Source: Harmonia axyridis (Eukaryota > Arthropoda > Insecta > Coleoptera > Coccinellidae). From it: a DNA stretch of 64,000 nucleotides. Shown here piece after piece: positions 23,600 through 34,699 of the stretch (positions are counted from its first letter, which is position 1; every line of letters begins with the position of its first letter). The notes under the pieces were generated by a model that was not told where the DNA came from, made no database searches, and was given only the letters and a program-made list of their open reading frames with translations. A program made the position numbers and the translations under genes. The stretch covers positions 68,298,798 through 68,362,797 of the forward strand of contig NC_059501.1 of NCBI RefSeq assembly GCF_914767665.1, written 5' to 3'.

Positions 23600-24110
23600 T
23601 CAACGAGGGTATCTATTTCGGTCCCAATCAGTTCGACGCACCCTTCATCAGAAGAGAAGGTAACCGCAAATCCGATGTACTCTTCACGTGCCACTGATCA
23701 CTCCCCCAATCCACACATTCGAATTAGTCACGTGATCCACTTGCGGTACATCTTATGGTGTCGTCGCGTGTTGCATCACAGTCGGCGAAGATCAAAGCCG
23801 GTCGGGCTTCAATGAAACACCGAATTAGGACTGTCAAGAGTCATGAGCAGCCCGGTATGTTCCGTAATAATGCTGGACGCGATAAAAATGCCACCGGGAT
23901 GAAGAGATCTCCCGTGCAGATCCTTCGTTATGGAAGAAGATTTGGGGGATTAGCGGTCCAAGCCGTATGCATGTAGGAATTAGTGCGACTTCAAGAGATT
24001 ATATCCGGAGCAGTGGATGAGGAGAATTAATAATTCCTTGTGTGGTTTGTTTCGAGGCCGTAGGGGGTTCAGATGTGGATTCCGATGGGCAAGGGTAGAA
24101 TTTAATTATA
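23600..24110. other. GC-richer unassigned block
   Basis: This block has visibly more G, C and CpG than its neighbours. It includes a 73-codon plus frame at 23755-23976 of basic composition. I recognise no domain. It could be a noncoding exon, a regulatory element or a relic. There is no clear splice pair around it. Confidence 0.3.
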
Positions 24111-24617
24111 CTGAGTGACATTAAAATATAAACGGTCGTATTTCGAATACCATTATAATTGTTGATATACGCAGAGAATGAATGAATTCATTATTGAAAA
24201 AATTCGAGAGAAGAACTGATTTGAAATTGTTGTCTTGATATTGATGATGGTCTATACGTGAGATAGTTATTTGGGCTGTTTCCATCAAATTGGGTATGGG
24301 CCCGAATTATAGCAAGAGGTCAGGAAATATGAGAAAACCTCAATCAAACTTGCAAAAGAAACCAACCACCTTACGTTTCTACACCTTGCCAGAGACCGCA
24401 AGCTTATTCCTAAGGGTCTCAGAGTCAAGCTGGTATTTTTGTCTTTATCTAAGAAAAACTATAAAATATAGCTCATTTTCTTTCTGCTAGTGTCCATCTT
24501 TGTGGCGTGCTCTAACTTAACTGAGTCAGCTCATCAAAAAACTGTCAGAATGTTTCTGTAGTGCGAAATCTCATCTTTCTAACGCCATATATTGAAACTC
24601 GATCAGACTTGTACAAA

Positions 24618-24672
24618 GCGAGATACAAATAACTGAAGCCATGTATTGGAAAAATAATGAATTCTTTTTTAC
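24618..24672 (+). repeat. Short fragment related to the mariner 5' region at 33.15 kb
   Basis: The segment GAGATACAAATAACTGAAGCC, then TATTGGAAAAATAATG and TTCTTTTTTACT, aligns with 33144-33200 (GATCCAGATAATTGAAGCC, TATTGAAAAAATAACGG, TTTCTTTTTACT). It is a small relic and its boundaries are uncertain. Confidence 0.45.
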
Positions 24673-24920
24673 TATTATTAAATAAAAATATACGATCAAA
24701 TATTAAAAATTTAATAATAAATTCTATTCTCCTATTTTTGACTAGTGTATTTTTGTATAATATTTTCAACATTAAGCCTGCTGAAAATGGTTCTTTGCAT
24801 ATGCATTAATGCCAATACATTCAAACTGTTTTCAACCATTCTAGATCATATCCAATGTTTTACCCTTGTGAGTGCCTACGCATATTTTTCGATTTTTCAG
24901 GATACATTTTTATATTTATA

Positions 24921-26017
24921 GGGTGTTTTTTTTCGAGGTATATAGCTTCAAGTTGGAATTACTGTTCAAGATGGCGACCGATTCAACAGCTGTCAAGTGA
25001 TTTATTCTCAGTTTGGTTTGGCAATTCATCGTGAGTAGACTCACGGCTGAACAACGCTTGCAAATAGTGCAATTTTATTTCGAAAATAATGGTTCTGTGC
25101 GGAATATGTATCGCGCTCTACGTCCATTTTATCGTCGACAAAATCATCCATCAGAGCAGTTAATTCGATTAACCATTGAACGTTTTCGCACCACGTTTAC
25201 TCTTACTGATAACTTGCATTCCCAGAGACGCCGTACGGTGCGTACAGAAGAAGCTATTGCTGCTGTAGAGCGTAGCATTGAGGAAGACCCGAATGAGTCT
25301 ATCCGCCATCGAGCACAGGAATTGGATATGTGTCCATCCACTTTATGGAAGATTTTGCGGAAGGATCTTGGTTCGCGTGCTTACAAAATCCAACTCGTGC
25401 AAGAATTGAAGCCAAACGATCATCAAGTAGGGCGAAGATTCGTCGAATGGGCCCAAAATGAGATTGCCGTTGTTCCCGATTTTCATGAGCGAATTTTGTT
25501 GAGCTATGAAGTGCACTTCTGGTTTAATGGCTACGTCAACAAACAAAATTGCCGCATTTGGAGTGAAGCTAATCCTCAAGTGTATGTCGAAACACCGTTA
25601 CATCCAGAAAAACTGACTGTTTGGTGCACTTTATGGGCTGATGGAATCATTGGTCCGTACTTCTTCAAAAACGATGATGGCCAGAACGTTACAGTCAATG
25701 GTGATCGGTATAGAGCCATGATTACTAACTTTTTCATCCCTGAATTGAACAACCATGATGTCCAGGAGCTGTGGTTCCAACAAGACGCCGCAAGATGTCA
25801 CACAGCTCGTGCCCCAATCGATTTATTGAAAGACACGTTTGGTGACCGCCTAATTTCACGTTTTGGGCTTGTGAATTGGCCTCCAAGATCTTGTGATTTA
25901 ACACCGCTAGACTACTTTCTGTGGGGCTATGTAAAGTCATTGGTCTACGCGGATAAGCCACAAACCCTTGACCATTTGGAAGACAACATTCGCCGTTTTA
26001 TTGCCGATATCCGCGAT
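24921..26017 (+). mobile_element. DD41D Tc1/mariner element, 3'-truncated
   Basis: The left end starts GGGTGTTTTTTTTCGAGGTA directly after TA (24919-24920). A reversed copy of this end (TACCTCGAAAAAAACACCC) occurs at 63401-63419. The transposase gene follows after about 110 bp. The right part of the element is missing: similarity to a transposase stops in a G-run/C-run junction at 26018-26041, and no matching right end is present. Confidence 0.85.
25031..26017 (+). pseudogene. DD41D-type Tc1/mariner transposase, nearly full length but inactivated
   Basis: Counting from the upstream TTG at 25013, the frame is open to 26167. The natural start was probably Met-Ser-Arg-Leu-Thr, now GTG at 25031. 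The order is an N-terminal helix-turn-helix (LTAEQRLQIVQFYFENNGS), a second HTH (ESIRHRAQELDMCPSTLWK), then the DDE core. The first catalytic Asp is replaced by Tyr (LLSYEVHFWFNG, residue 165). The second (FQQDAARCHTA, 258) and third (LTPLDYFLWG, 300) are intact, with 41 residues between them. This is the DD41D spacing of the rosa/Visitor-like group. After ...RRFIADIRD the true C-terminus is replaced by unrelated codons from 26018. Three lesions (start, catalytic Asp, C-terminus) make it inactive, yet the frame has no stop, so decay is recent. Confidence 0.88.
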
Positions 26018-26041
26018 GGGGGGGGAGGGCAAGCCCCCCCT
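26018..26041. repeat. G-run/C-run hairpin at the transposase truncation point
   Basis: Eight G, then AGGGCAAG, then seven C forms a GC stem exactly where similarity to the transposase C-terminus ends. It marks the rearrangement junction. It could also be an assembly artefact. Confidence 0.55.
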
Positions 26042-27424
26042 CTGTATCTGGTTCTGGATGTAATGGACTCATTACAGCATTTTTTTCAGTTATATTTTTC
26101 GCTTTGTGGTTGTCTACACTCACTTTCTATCATATCAAATTTCAACACAAGTCAATTGTCACTATAATACCTATAGTTTCGATATAGTGAAATAATTTGC
26201 GACATTAATAAACCATTTTATTATTATTATTTATTAATTATCTTCATTCTGGTTGTGTTGAATCGATTTCGTCAGAAATAATTCACAAATTCAATGCGTT
26301 ATTATGAATTAATTCAAAATTCGAAACTTACGATTTAAATTCAAATTCCTTGATCTGTCAATTTTCGTAACAGTCACACCAACTGCCAAGATACAATACA
26401 AAAGTCACTAGAATATATAATCTGAAATTTTCATATAATTTCGACAATATTTCACAAAGTTAACAGAAATAGAGAAAATATCGTCTTATACTCGTTGCAG
26501 AAGGCAATTTCGTTGGAATAGGAGCTCATTCCGCAACTTGTTATAGAATATACTCATTATTAGCATAAGTGGACTCCCTCTTCAAAACTATCAACCTTCA
26601 ATTTGAAACATTTTTCCGTAAGATATTTCCTTCTCTAAATTTTTTACTGTTTCAACTCAAAAAATTGACCCGGAATATTTAAAATTTATAGGTACAATTT
26701 AATTGTAAACGGACAGTTGAACAAGCACGCTAAAGCCCCCGTCTAAACGTTAGCGCTTCTCTCCAATTTCTTCCTTTTAGTTCCCATATGCCGTGAGATG
26801 AAAGAAATTGTAATCCTTTGTGCGAAACTTGCAGTGTTTTTTGTTGGAGGATGTATTTGTGCTACGCTAATTAAGTTTGTAGTAGTCCATCCGATGAAAG
26901 CGAACAATCGTTTACCCCTCGAGAATATACGTTCCGACGTTGCCGTGCAGGTCTGCCGTTAAAAAAAAAGGGTCGAACTGAAGAAAAAGCACGCGAACCG
27001 CATGTTTGTTATGTAAGTGGGACAACCACGAAAATTAATTCGAGAATTTATAGAGAAAAATCCCTCCAGGCACAATTCTTCGTAGGCACCAAGTTAACGC
27101 CCTTCATGATGGTTTGCTTGGAGTTTCCAAAAATATGATCAACGACCTGAAGAGATTTACGACTGTCGCCGATTGTTGGCGACGGGATGCGTTAGAACAA
27201 AAACTTTGCCAGACTTTGGTGCGTTGTATTTCAGTTTGTACATTTCTGTGTTGAATGAGAGTTTGATGGAAATGTCGAAAAGATGGTGTCGGGAATTTTA
27301 AGCAATGTGAAACTATTACTGCGCGAGAAAGTATAAAGAAGGTTATTATTTATCTATTGTGGAAAGTTGAGGGATTTGTTTGGAGTGTTGTGGTGAACTA
27401 ACTTAACGAACTCAACAAGAATAA
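26042..27424. other. Intergenic stretch, no supported gene
   Basis: The part from about 26730 to 27330 is less AT-rich and not visibly repetitive within the window. It may be unique host sequence, but I find no ORF of length and no clear exon. Confidence 0.35.
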
Positions 27425-28099
27425 TACAGGGTGGCCATTTGAAAACGAAACAGACGAGATTACAGACGAAATAAAGTTTTTCGATAGAAATGCTCGGACA
27501 GGTCGATTTCTGTTTCGAGGGGGACAACTTAAGATGTAGGTTACGGACGCATAGCGCTTCAACCCTTGCTACTACAACCCTCACCCCCAAATTTTGAATA
27601 GGGAAGATGGGGTGAGTGATACCTCATTTGAAAGGTATTTTTATACTGATTTCAGCACAGTAATTGTTTTTTCATTTTATGCATTAGTTCTCGAAATATT
27701 CTTAACTTAGTATTTGAAAATGAAGTGGTGTTTTCATGGCACTTGTAGTGTTTTGTGAAAAATCGACATTTTGAGCTTCAAACAACCATGACTGTGGCTT
27801 CCTTCCTAAATAACTAACGCATGAATATTTCGAGAACTAATGCATAAAATGAAAAAACAATTACTGTGCTGAAATCAGTATAAAAATACCTTCAAATTGA
27901 GGTATCACTCACTCCATCTTCCCTATTCAAAATTTGGGGGTGAGGGTTGTAGTAGCAAGGGTTGAAGCGCTATGCGTCCGTAACCTACATCTTAAGTTGT
28001 CCCCCTCGAAACAGAAATCGACCTGTCCGAGCATTTCTATCGAAAAACTTTATTTCTTCTGTAATCTCGTCTGTTTCGTTTTCAAATGGCCACCCTGTA
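27425..28099. mobile_element. Foldback element with near-perfect 277-bp arms (TACAGGGTGGCCATTTGAAA)
   Basis: The left arm 27425-27701 and right arm 27823-28099 are inverted copies with only a handful of differences. This is why the same false ORF (MGVRVVVARVEALCVRNL..) appears on both strands. The ends are TACAGGGTGG and CCACCCTGTA, consistent with a TA target. The spacer is about 120 bp. No transposase is encoded. The low divergence between the arms points to recent formation or gene conversion. Confidence 0.88.
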
Positions 28100-28226
28100 T
28101 AGTGACTTGGTTTTAAGTTTCCTCAAGACATCAGATTCGACCGAGTTGAAATTTTGCTTGTATACAATTACCATAAGAAAAGTACGAGATTGAGAAACAC
28201 ACTATGTTTTGAAAATTTATTTTATA

Positions 28227-28262
28227 GGCGATCAATTTCGGTCATATGACCATCATCAGGCC
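28227..28262 (-). ncRNA. Hammerhead-like motif of a Penelope-like element (tentative)
   Basis: The minus strand reads GGC-CTGATGA, then an extra T, a GGTC-ATAT-GACC stem, GAAA, TTGAT, C, and GCC. This gives all core nucleotides (CUGAUGA, GAAA, U-C at the cleavage site), a 4-bp stem II, a minimal stem III closed by one A-U pair, and a 3-bp stem I (GGC/GCC). The bulged T before stem II and the very short stems suggest weak or lost activity. Hammerhead motifs are established in the terminal repeats of Penelope-like elements, and this one lies just downstream of a GIY-YIG relic. Confidence 0.6.
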
Positions 28263-28469
28263 AGCTGAAATGAACAATCAATAAATTACATTACACATAA
28301 TGAAATTGAGGTTATAAATTGAATTTAGTAGGGCAGAAATGAGCAACATATCGTCAATCGAAGTAGGATCGACAGACAGAATTTGTCATTCATCAAATTC
28401 AATGATAATTAAAGATCTTTTTTCAATATTCTTTTCTTCAACAATTTCTAAATTTTTATTCAGGAAAAC

Positions 28470-28990
28470 TCTTTAAGTAGGTTCATCTGACGATGTCAAG
28501 ATTGTTAAGGGAAATAAGGAAACGGAAGCGGGAACAGTAGGAATGGAAGGAGATGTCAAAAGTTTAGCGGGAAGATTCAAATATTGAAATGGGGTTATGA
28601 GTTTGAAAATGTTCTTTGATGTATTGAAGTCTAGTGTGTTATTTAAAAGATGGCTGTCGTTTTTTCTCTTCATTATTTCGTATTGTTCAAGAAGTGTTAT
28701 TTTAAAATAATTATTTCCGACAGGTCAAATTGCAAGGTTTTCAAAATACGTTCTATGCTTATGTTCTTCGAGAGCTGAATGAGGTCTATTTTTCTGGTGT
28801 TCAGTGAATCTTTTCTTCATGTTGTGCGTTGTCATACCTATATAAAAGGATTCGCAATCTGTACATGAAATCTTATATAACCTCCACTTGCTTGTTCTTT
28901 ATCAATTTTGACTCTACAGATTACTAGCATATTTTCTAGGGTTCTATGTCGTTTATTTGCTATGTCGAAATTATATTTACTAAAAGATAT
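28470..28990 (-). pseudogene. Penelope-like element GIY-YIG endonuclease relic
   Basis: On the minus strand a segment HRTLENMLV leads, after a frameshift, into LYKISCTDCESFYIGMT, then KKRFTEHQKN and HSALEEHKHRTYFENLA. A stop follows, then NNYFKITLLEQYEIMKRKND and a further 60 residues to a stop at 28473. The Y-K-I-x-C-x2-C spacing followed by F-Y-I-G and an Arg helix (KKRFTEH) is the GIY-YIG nuclease signature as found at the C-terminus of Penelope-like retroelement proteins. The reverse transcriptase upstream (higher coordinates) is not recognisable. At least one frameshift and one stop make it dead. A hammerhead-like motif follows 210 bp downstream. Confidence 0.78.
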
Positions 28991-31900
28991 AGACAACTAA
29001 TGAGTTAAATTTACATAGCCATTTTATATTACCTTATTTGAACTGAAGAACAACTGCATAAAAATGATTTTGTTTCCAAGTAGTGAGGTTTTTCGAACCG
29101 AAACTAGTTCGTTTATTCTATACAAAATATTTTATCGATACTTAAAACAATGCATCCGAATTTATAATATTGTCTTGCCTATCTATAGGTAAGTGGTTGA
29201 TCGACGATTTTCGGGGCCCTATGCTTGAAAACTTTCGAAACCCCCTATTACTTTTACAATTTCTTTCGAAACAAATTTTCGATCAGAATTAAGTTTTTAT
29301 AGAACAAACACAAATACAATTGATAAAATTAAAGGTACCTTTAGATATTTTCTGTCTCCAATAACCAAAAGGTTGTTGTGTGATGCCTTCATTCTGTCTC
29401 TTTCTAGATTCCAACATAACCTGAAAATTTCAAGTTTTCATGATCTTGTGTTCCAGAATTATCATGTTCACGTCTTGCCAGAGGCATAAAATTTAATTTG
29501 ATGACAGTTTCGTCATCAAGTCAAATTTTATCGTTTGAGACCATTTCCGGATCGAAATTCGAAAATATGAACGTCGTGAAATGATCTGTTCAGTGCTCTC
29601 AAAAATCATGGGTTCCATGTTATAGATATCCTATCTAGGATGTACCCACAACGACGCTATGCACAGAAGGATTTGTATCAATGATTATTCTATCTGATAT
29701 TCACCCAAAATTGTGTGGGGCAAAAAATTCTGCAGCAATTCCCATAAATAAAATTGAAACAACGCTGCATTGAGGTCGGTAGACCCCTTGTTTCATACGT
29801 ATTTTATGCTTTAGAGGTGAGAGCTTTCACCTATATTCCCATTCCTCTAAGGAATTTTATCGAAATGTTGGAACTATTCTTTCTTCCTAAGATATCACGA
29901 GTAAGAAGTAAGAAGGAGGTATCAATATTTACCTAATAACTCACTGACTATTGTATTGTCTTGTATCTTGAATGCAAACCTTCCATACGATTCTGAAAGA
30001 AATAAGAAGAAGCACTAACGTGAAGTTAGAATGTGTAGTGTTATGTATGTCTAAACAATTCCAAGTTCTTAGTTGTTCCTCAAAAAAGACACATTCGTAA
30101 GATGGAGAGTTACCCAGTCGAGAGTTATCGAGTTTACAGACAGCCTACTGGACAGATGGACCGCTGTAATATTCAGGAATTTTAGACACTAAAAGATACT
30201 TAAACACTACAACTATGAATGCAAGATTTATAAGTTCTATATGTTGGGATTCTGGATAAACCATTATGGAAATATCAATGTTGTGTAAGTTGATACTTAT
30301 AGTCAAGGTCGATATGAAGGTAACTTATAGGGTGTTGGATAACTAGTTATGTATGTCGAAGTTAGTGAATTGGTATCGATATTTATTTATTTATTTATTT
30401 ATTTATATCCCAACAGACCACAAAGGTCTCATTACAAGGATAAAAAAGTAACATAAAAAATAACTATACATAATAAATCACAAGAAGGTATAAGTTACAT
30501 GCCAACACTGAACCTTACCATATAATACAATATAATTTAATTTAATTGGAAAACATTCGATGCTTGAGAACCAAAAACCGAGGAACTAAAAAAAAACCTG
30601 AGATCTAAATGATCAATTTTAAGAGGGATAGGTTATCGGAAGGGTGCGGCAGATCCGATTGACGAGTTTTGACAGTTAATTGCTCGGAATATGGTGGGGG
30701 CAGGTAGGTGCGGAAGGGGTCTTTGTGTTCCTTAGAGTCAGTAGTTTTTAGTGAACACCATGATTTGGACCGGGGTGCATACTTATTCCCAAAGAAAACT
30801 TCTTTATAATACGAATTTTCTCATTAAAGGAGAAAGAATTAATCAACAACCATAAAACAAAAAAACATCCCTTGATCAGTGGAAAACCGTTCTTCCATAG
30901 ATCACGATGTGATGGATTATTAGACATAATCGGATTTGAAAACGAGTACAACATCAGTGAGTTAAATTTTAACGGTTGATATCTTTCTAGCGCAAAATCG
31001 TGACCAAATGATAGAGCAATTTGTTTTGGGAACGACCGCTTAGAAATTCAACTCAAATTGTTGAAAATTCTACTCCTTCTCTTATTCTCTGGAATTGTGC
31101 TGCAGCTCTTAGACACCAGCCGCCTCTGATTAACAGCGCATTTAACCTCAATTTTACGAGTCACCCCACGTCTCTAGATCTTTTCCTTGGAAAGTTATTA
31201 AATTTTCGGACGGTGGAACATAATTGGTTTTTCTCTTTAAGATATCCATTTCCAATATTTATGAACATTTTGAGCTGAATGATATCGCGCAATAAATATT
31301 GGAATTTAAAATTTAATATTTCTTTTTTATTGATATTTTCGAATGATTCATGTAATCAATTATAACGAATCGCAAATGCCAAGAATTCTTGATGAGAAGA
31401 ATTTTTGAAATATTGTTATAGTGAGTAGTATTCTCAACAAACCATCGTTAACGTTATACAATAGAATCCTGAATTTTCCGCATACAAGTTGTTCCGTCAG
31501 GTTGAATAACCCACATGCAAGGATTCATCTTGCGTTGAATTCCCAACAAGAATTGTTACGATTAACTCGAAGCCGCAACAAGTTATTGTTTATTTTCTGA
31601 CGAGAACAAACATCAAGAAAGAAATTGGCTACTGGCCTCTTTGAAATGAGTTCTGCACAAAGACCAAATAACTCGGATATTTGTGGTTTCAAACAACTTG
31701 AATTTCATAAAGTTAGTTGATTAGTTTCGAAGGATTCAGCCCTAAGGATAGCAAAGCTTATGCCTACTTTATGAATAGAAGCTTTGTACGCTAAAACATA
31801 AATTTCCTGCAGTTGTTTCGATTTGCATAGGCGATTAGACTACTGCAATTAGGTGTTAGTATACCTCGGGAGCCTTCTATTGTGGATGGGATTTAATATT

Positions 31901-32184
31901 TCCGGATTTCCGAATCGCTCCCACTGAAAATAATACATTTTAAGTCATACCTGTTAGTTGTTTTGATATTATTATTTAGTTACCATTGTGATCATTGAGT
32001 ACATTAAGCTAAGGGCATAATCTAAATACCTTTATCGTCTTTGGGTATAATGTGAACAAATGAATAATTTTACTTTCATATTTAATAACCTCTATTGTCC
32101 ATTGTATATTTGAATCATGAAGAACTCAGGGAGATCGGTTAAGTATTAACAGTAAGTTCCTACCTCAGTTTCATTGATAAACTA
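28991..32184. other. Intergenic stretch with small repeats, no supported gene
   Basis: Contents are an imperfect hairpin at 29487-29532 (AAATTTAATTTGATGAC with a complementary arm after AGTTT) and a LINE-like 3' tail at 30379-30600. Short ORFs at 29754-29936, 30748-30954 and 31021-31278 have no recognisable product. Confidence 0.4.
30379..30600 (-). repeat. (ATTT)n tract with probable LINE 3' end
   Basis: A tract of seven ATTT units (30379-30406) is followed by ATATCCCAACAGACCACAAAG. From memory this resembles insect non-LTR 3' ends with an (AAAT)n tail on the minus strand. No coding part is recognisable upstream on the minus strand, so the call rests on the tail and its adjoining motif. Confidence 0.4.
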
Positions 32185-32418
32185 ATAGCTAGCGAATATA
32201 AAATCCTACATTTATCATTATAAACAATTGAAGAAAAAAGTATGTGTTTAACTCGTCAGCAAAGTAGATTGACTGTCTTGGCTGAATTCCTAACCTCGCT
32301 ACGCTCGACTATGAACTATCAGCCGCGGCAGTCAATCTACTACTCTGCTGCATAGAAAACACATAAATTTTCTTCAATTGTTTTTAGCGATATATGTAGG
32401 ATATTGTATTCGCAAATT
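32185..32418. mobile_element. Palindromic MITE
   Basis: Imperfect inverted arms run from AGCGAATATAAAATCCTACAT (32193) through AACAATTGAAGAAAA and GTAGATTGACTG to the complementary CAGTCAATCTACT, TTTTCTTCAATTGTT and ATGTAGGATATTGTATTCGC (to about 32413). The centre holds GCTACGCTCGACTATGAACT. There is no ORF, and both ends fade gradually. Confidence 0.65.
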
Positions 32419-32605
32419 ATTACAATTCCCCTCTTTTGTAATTTATCCTGCAGTGATAAAATCACACAATTCCCCTCCTATCGGCCAAAGCTGGTTGCTT
32501 TTGAGTGATTGCTTTATTCAGACTGTGCAATTTTTGCCAGTACAGTTCCGAGGTAACAGTTGTGCTGTAAGCGAGCACCTCATTTTAATAATAATTCACT
32601 GCTAA

Positions 32606-33215
32606 TCACACACAACACACAGCAAATCCTTCCTGGCCGTCAATCCTAGTTTGGCCACTGAGGCCACTATCGCGTTTCAACCTTGACCGTTTTCGCTTGA
32701 CGTTGTCGTAAGTATTCCACTTTCCATCGCCAGTCATTAACCGCTTCAAAAATGGGTCAATTTTGTTGCGATTCAGCTGCCATTTCCAGATGGAAATTCG
32801 GGTCATGAGGTTTGTTTGCGCTTGTGTGATACCCATATTTCGAGCTCTTACCAGCCTTATGCGAATGGTTCTAAATGGTTTTTTTGTGCAATCAGTAGTT
32901 TTTGGTCAATCGAATCAGTGCTCACATGACTGTTGGACTCGACAATGTCCATGATTTCATAGATATTTTCGACAATTGAGCTTCCAGTGCGTGGTGCATC
33001 TTTTACATAGAAATTACCGGAACGGAAAAGACGAAACCAAAATTGCGCATGATTGGCTGCTACGGTTTCAAGACCATAACCACTGCTCACATTTTCAGCC
33101 ACCTGGGTGATCTTCTGACGCCAACCAGTGGAACCCAATACAACGCAAGATCCAGATAATTGAAGCCATCTATTGAAAAAATAACGGATTTCTTTTTACT
33201 CCACCTTAACACAGA
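32606..33215 (-). pseudogene. Mariner transposase relic, second subfamily
   Basis: Read on the minus strand from about 33138, one frame gives TVAANHAQFWFRLFRSGNF, VKDAPRTGSSIVENIYEI and HVSTDSIDQKLLIAQ. This is the mariner HTH region, including the 'F..FRSG..dv.DaPRtGrp' linker. A frame change then gives ISIWKWQLNRNKIDPFLKRL and MTGDGKWNTYDNVKRKRS, which covers the first catalytic Asp region (GDGKW, where the family has GDEKW). The remaining two thirds of the DDE domain are missing below 32606. The linker sequence differs from the mariners at 10.5 and 49.1 kb, so this is a distinct subfamily, perhaps cecropia-like. Confidence 0.82.
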
Positions 33216-33244
33216 ACTCAACTATATCATAGGTTATAAATAGT

Positions 33245-33491
33245 GATTCACGGCTTGGCTTGATATTCAAGGTACTTGCCTCAAGCTCACGCTCAAGTAG
33301 CTTGAGCTTGACTTGAAATCAACTCAAGTAGTAGTATTTCAATATCAAGTCAAGTATTTATTCTTCAAGTACTTGACTTGACATTGAAAAACTACTAATT
33401 GACTCGAACTTGAGTTGATTTCAAGTCAAGCTCAAGCTACTTGAGCTTGAGCTTAGGCAAGTAGCTTGAATATCAAGCTAAGCAGTGAATC
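33245..33491. mobile_element. TCAAG/CTTGA-rich foldback MITE, copy 1
   Basis: The ends are GATTCACGGCTTG and CAAGCTAAGCAGTGAATC. The whole element is a long imperfect palindrome built largely from TCAAG, CTTGA and AGCTTGAGC units, with a TTGACATTGAAAAACTACTA segment in the right half. A related 172-bp copy lies at 53762-53933 and shares the ends, the TTGACATTGAAAAACTACTA core and the pentamer pattern. No coding content. Confidence 0.8.
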
Positions 33492-34295
33492 CCAAGTTAT
33501 GAAAGTAGAGTTATATTTTTAGCGACAAAAAATCCATCCATTTTGAAAAGTCAGTTTAATCTGGTAGTAGTTAGTTTAACGTGCGGTGCAACAGAAATTA
33601 AAGATCGAACTCGAATTGAAAAATAACTTTGGATAACATTCTTCATTGCACACAGCTGTAATGAACTCAAAGCGGAATTCCAGACTTCAGACCCAAAACC
33701 TACAGATTCATCATCAAGTATTCCAACTCAATATTTCAAGATTAATATCGCACGAATTGGAAACACCAAGCACACATTCCACTAATTAGAAACAAGATAC
33801 GCGTGTTACACCTAAAATATGTTTCCTCATCTGTATAATAAACCGAAATGTGGCCCATCAATTATGACAAGCTGAAGATCGTGAAACTTAACGAGTGGAA
33901 CGGGGCAAAACATCGTAACCACATGTCGCACAGCCATAAATCCAATATCGGAAATGCATCCCTTTCGCACCCCCCCTCCAGCCTTTAAGAAGGTAAATTT
34001 GTCATCCATTACGTGTGAAATATTGTGCGGTTCATGCATTGGCGGTTCCCAGATTATCCAGGGTTCGTTAAATGAGCTAATATTGGTTTCGGAGTGGATG
34101 CGGCGATTCTGTGTACTAACATACTGAATTGCTGGAGGTTCAAGGGCGACCCTTCGCTCCTGACTCCCGTCCTCACTTGATCGATGTTGCCTAGTTGGCA
34201 GGAGGAGGGATGCATAGCTGTTAGCGTCGTCATAGGTGCTTTGGTCAGGTGAAGGTTTTTTTTGGGTATAACTATGACCAAATGACAGTTTGCTA
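33492..34295. other. Unassigned stretch
   Basis: Minus frames at 33827-34039 and 34054-34371 lie in a locally GC-richer patch and may be the relic of an older element. I do not recognise either product. Confidence 0.3.
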
Positions 34296-34699
34296 TACAG
34301 GGTGATTCAAAATTCAGTTTCCAGATTTTAGGGGCGCTTTTTCTGGCCAGAATGAGACTTTTCTTCCACAAAAATGAGTCCGCGAATGCTTCGTTATCGA
34401 ACTACAGAGAGTTTCAAATTTTCTTTTTGTTTTTCTGTATAGCTCTTTCAGTTTTTGAAATATTGAGATCAAATTCGAAATATATGTTGCGTTTTAGGGT
34501 TTACATCATCCAGTATACCAAGTGATTGTAACAAGCTACAGGGAGAAATTTTTTCAGGGTTCAATGCCTTATTCGCCCCATAATTTTTGTTTTACTAAGA
34601 CTCCTTTGGTAAATATGGAATGAATTCTTGGTCTTGGTGTTTCTTCATCAGGGAGCTTGTAGCTCACTTCGAGTAGTGGACAGTCTAGTACATAAACCT

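Noticed and set aside
27354..28116. Matching ORFs on opposite strands (MGVRVVVARVEALCVRNL...) as a duplicated gene
   Set aside because: Fully explained by the inverted arms of a foldback element; no domain and no coding signature.
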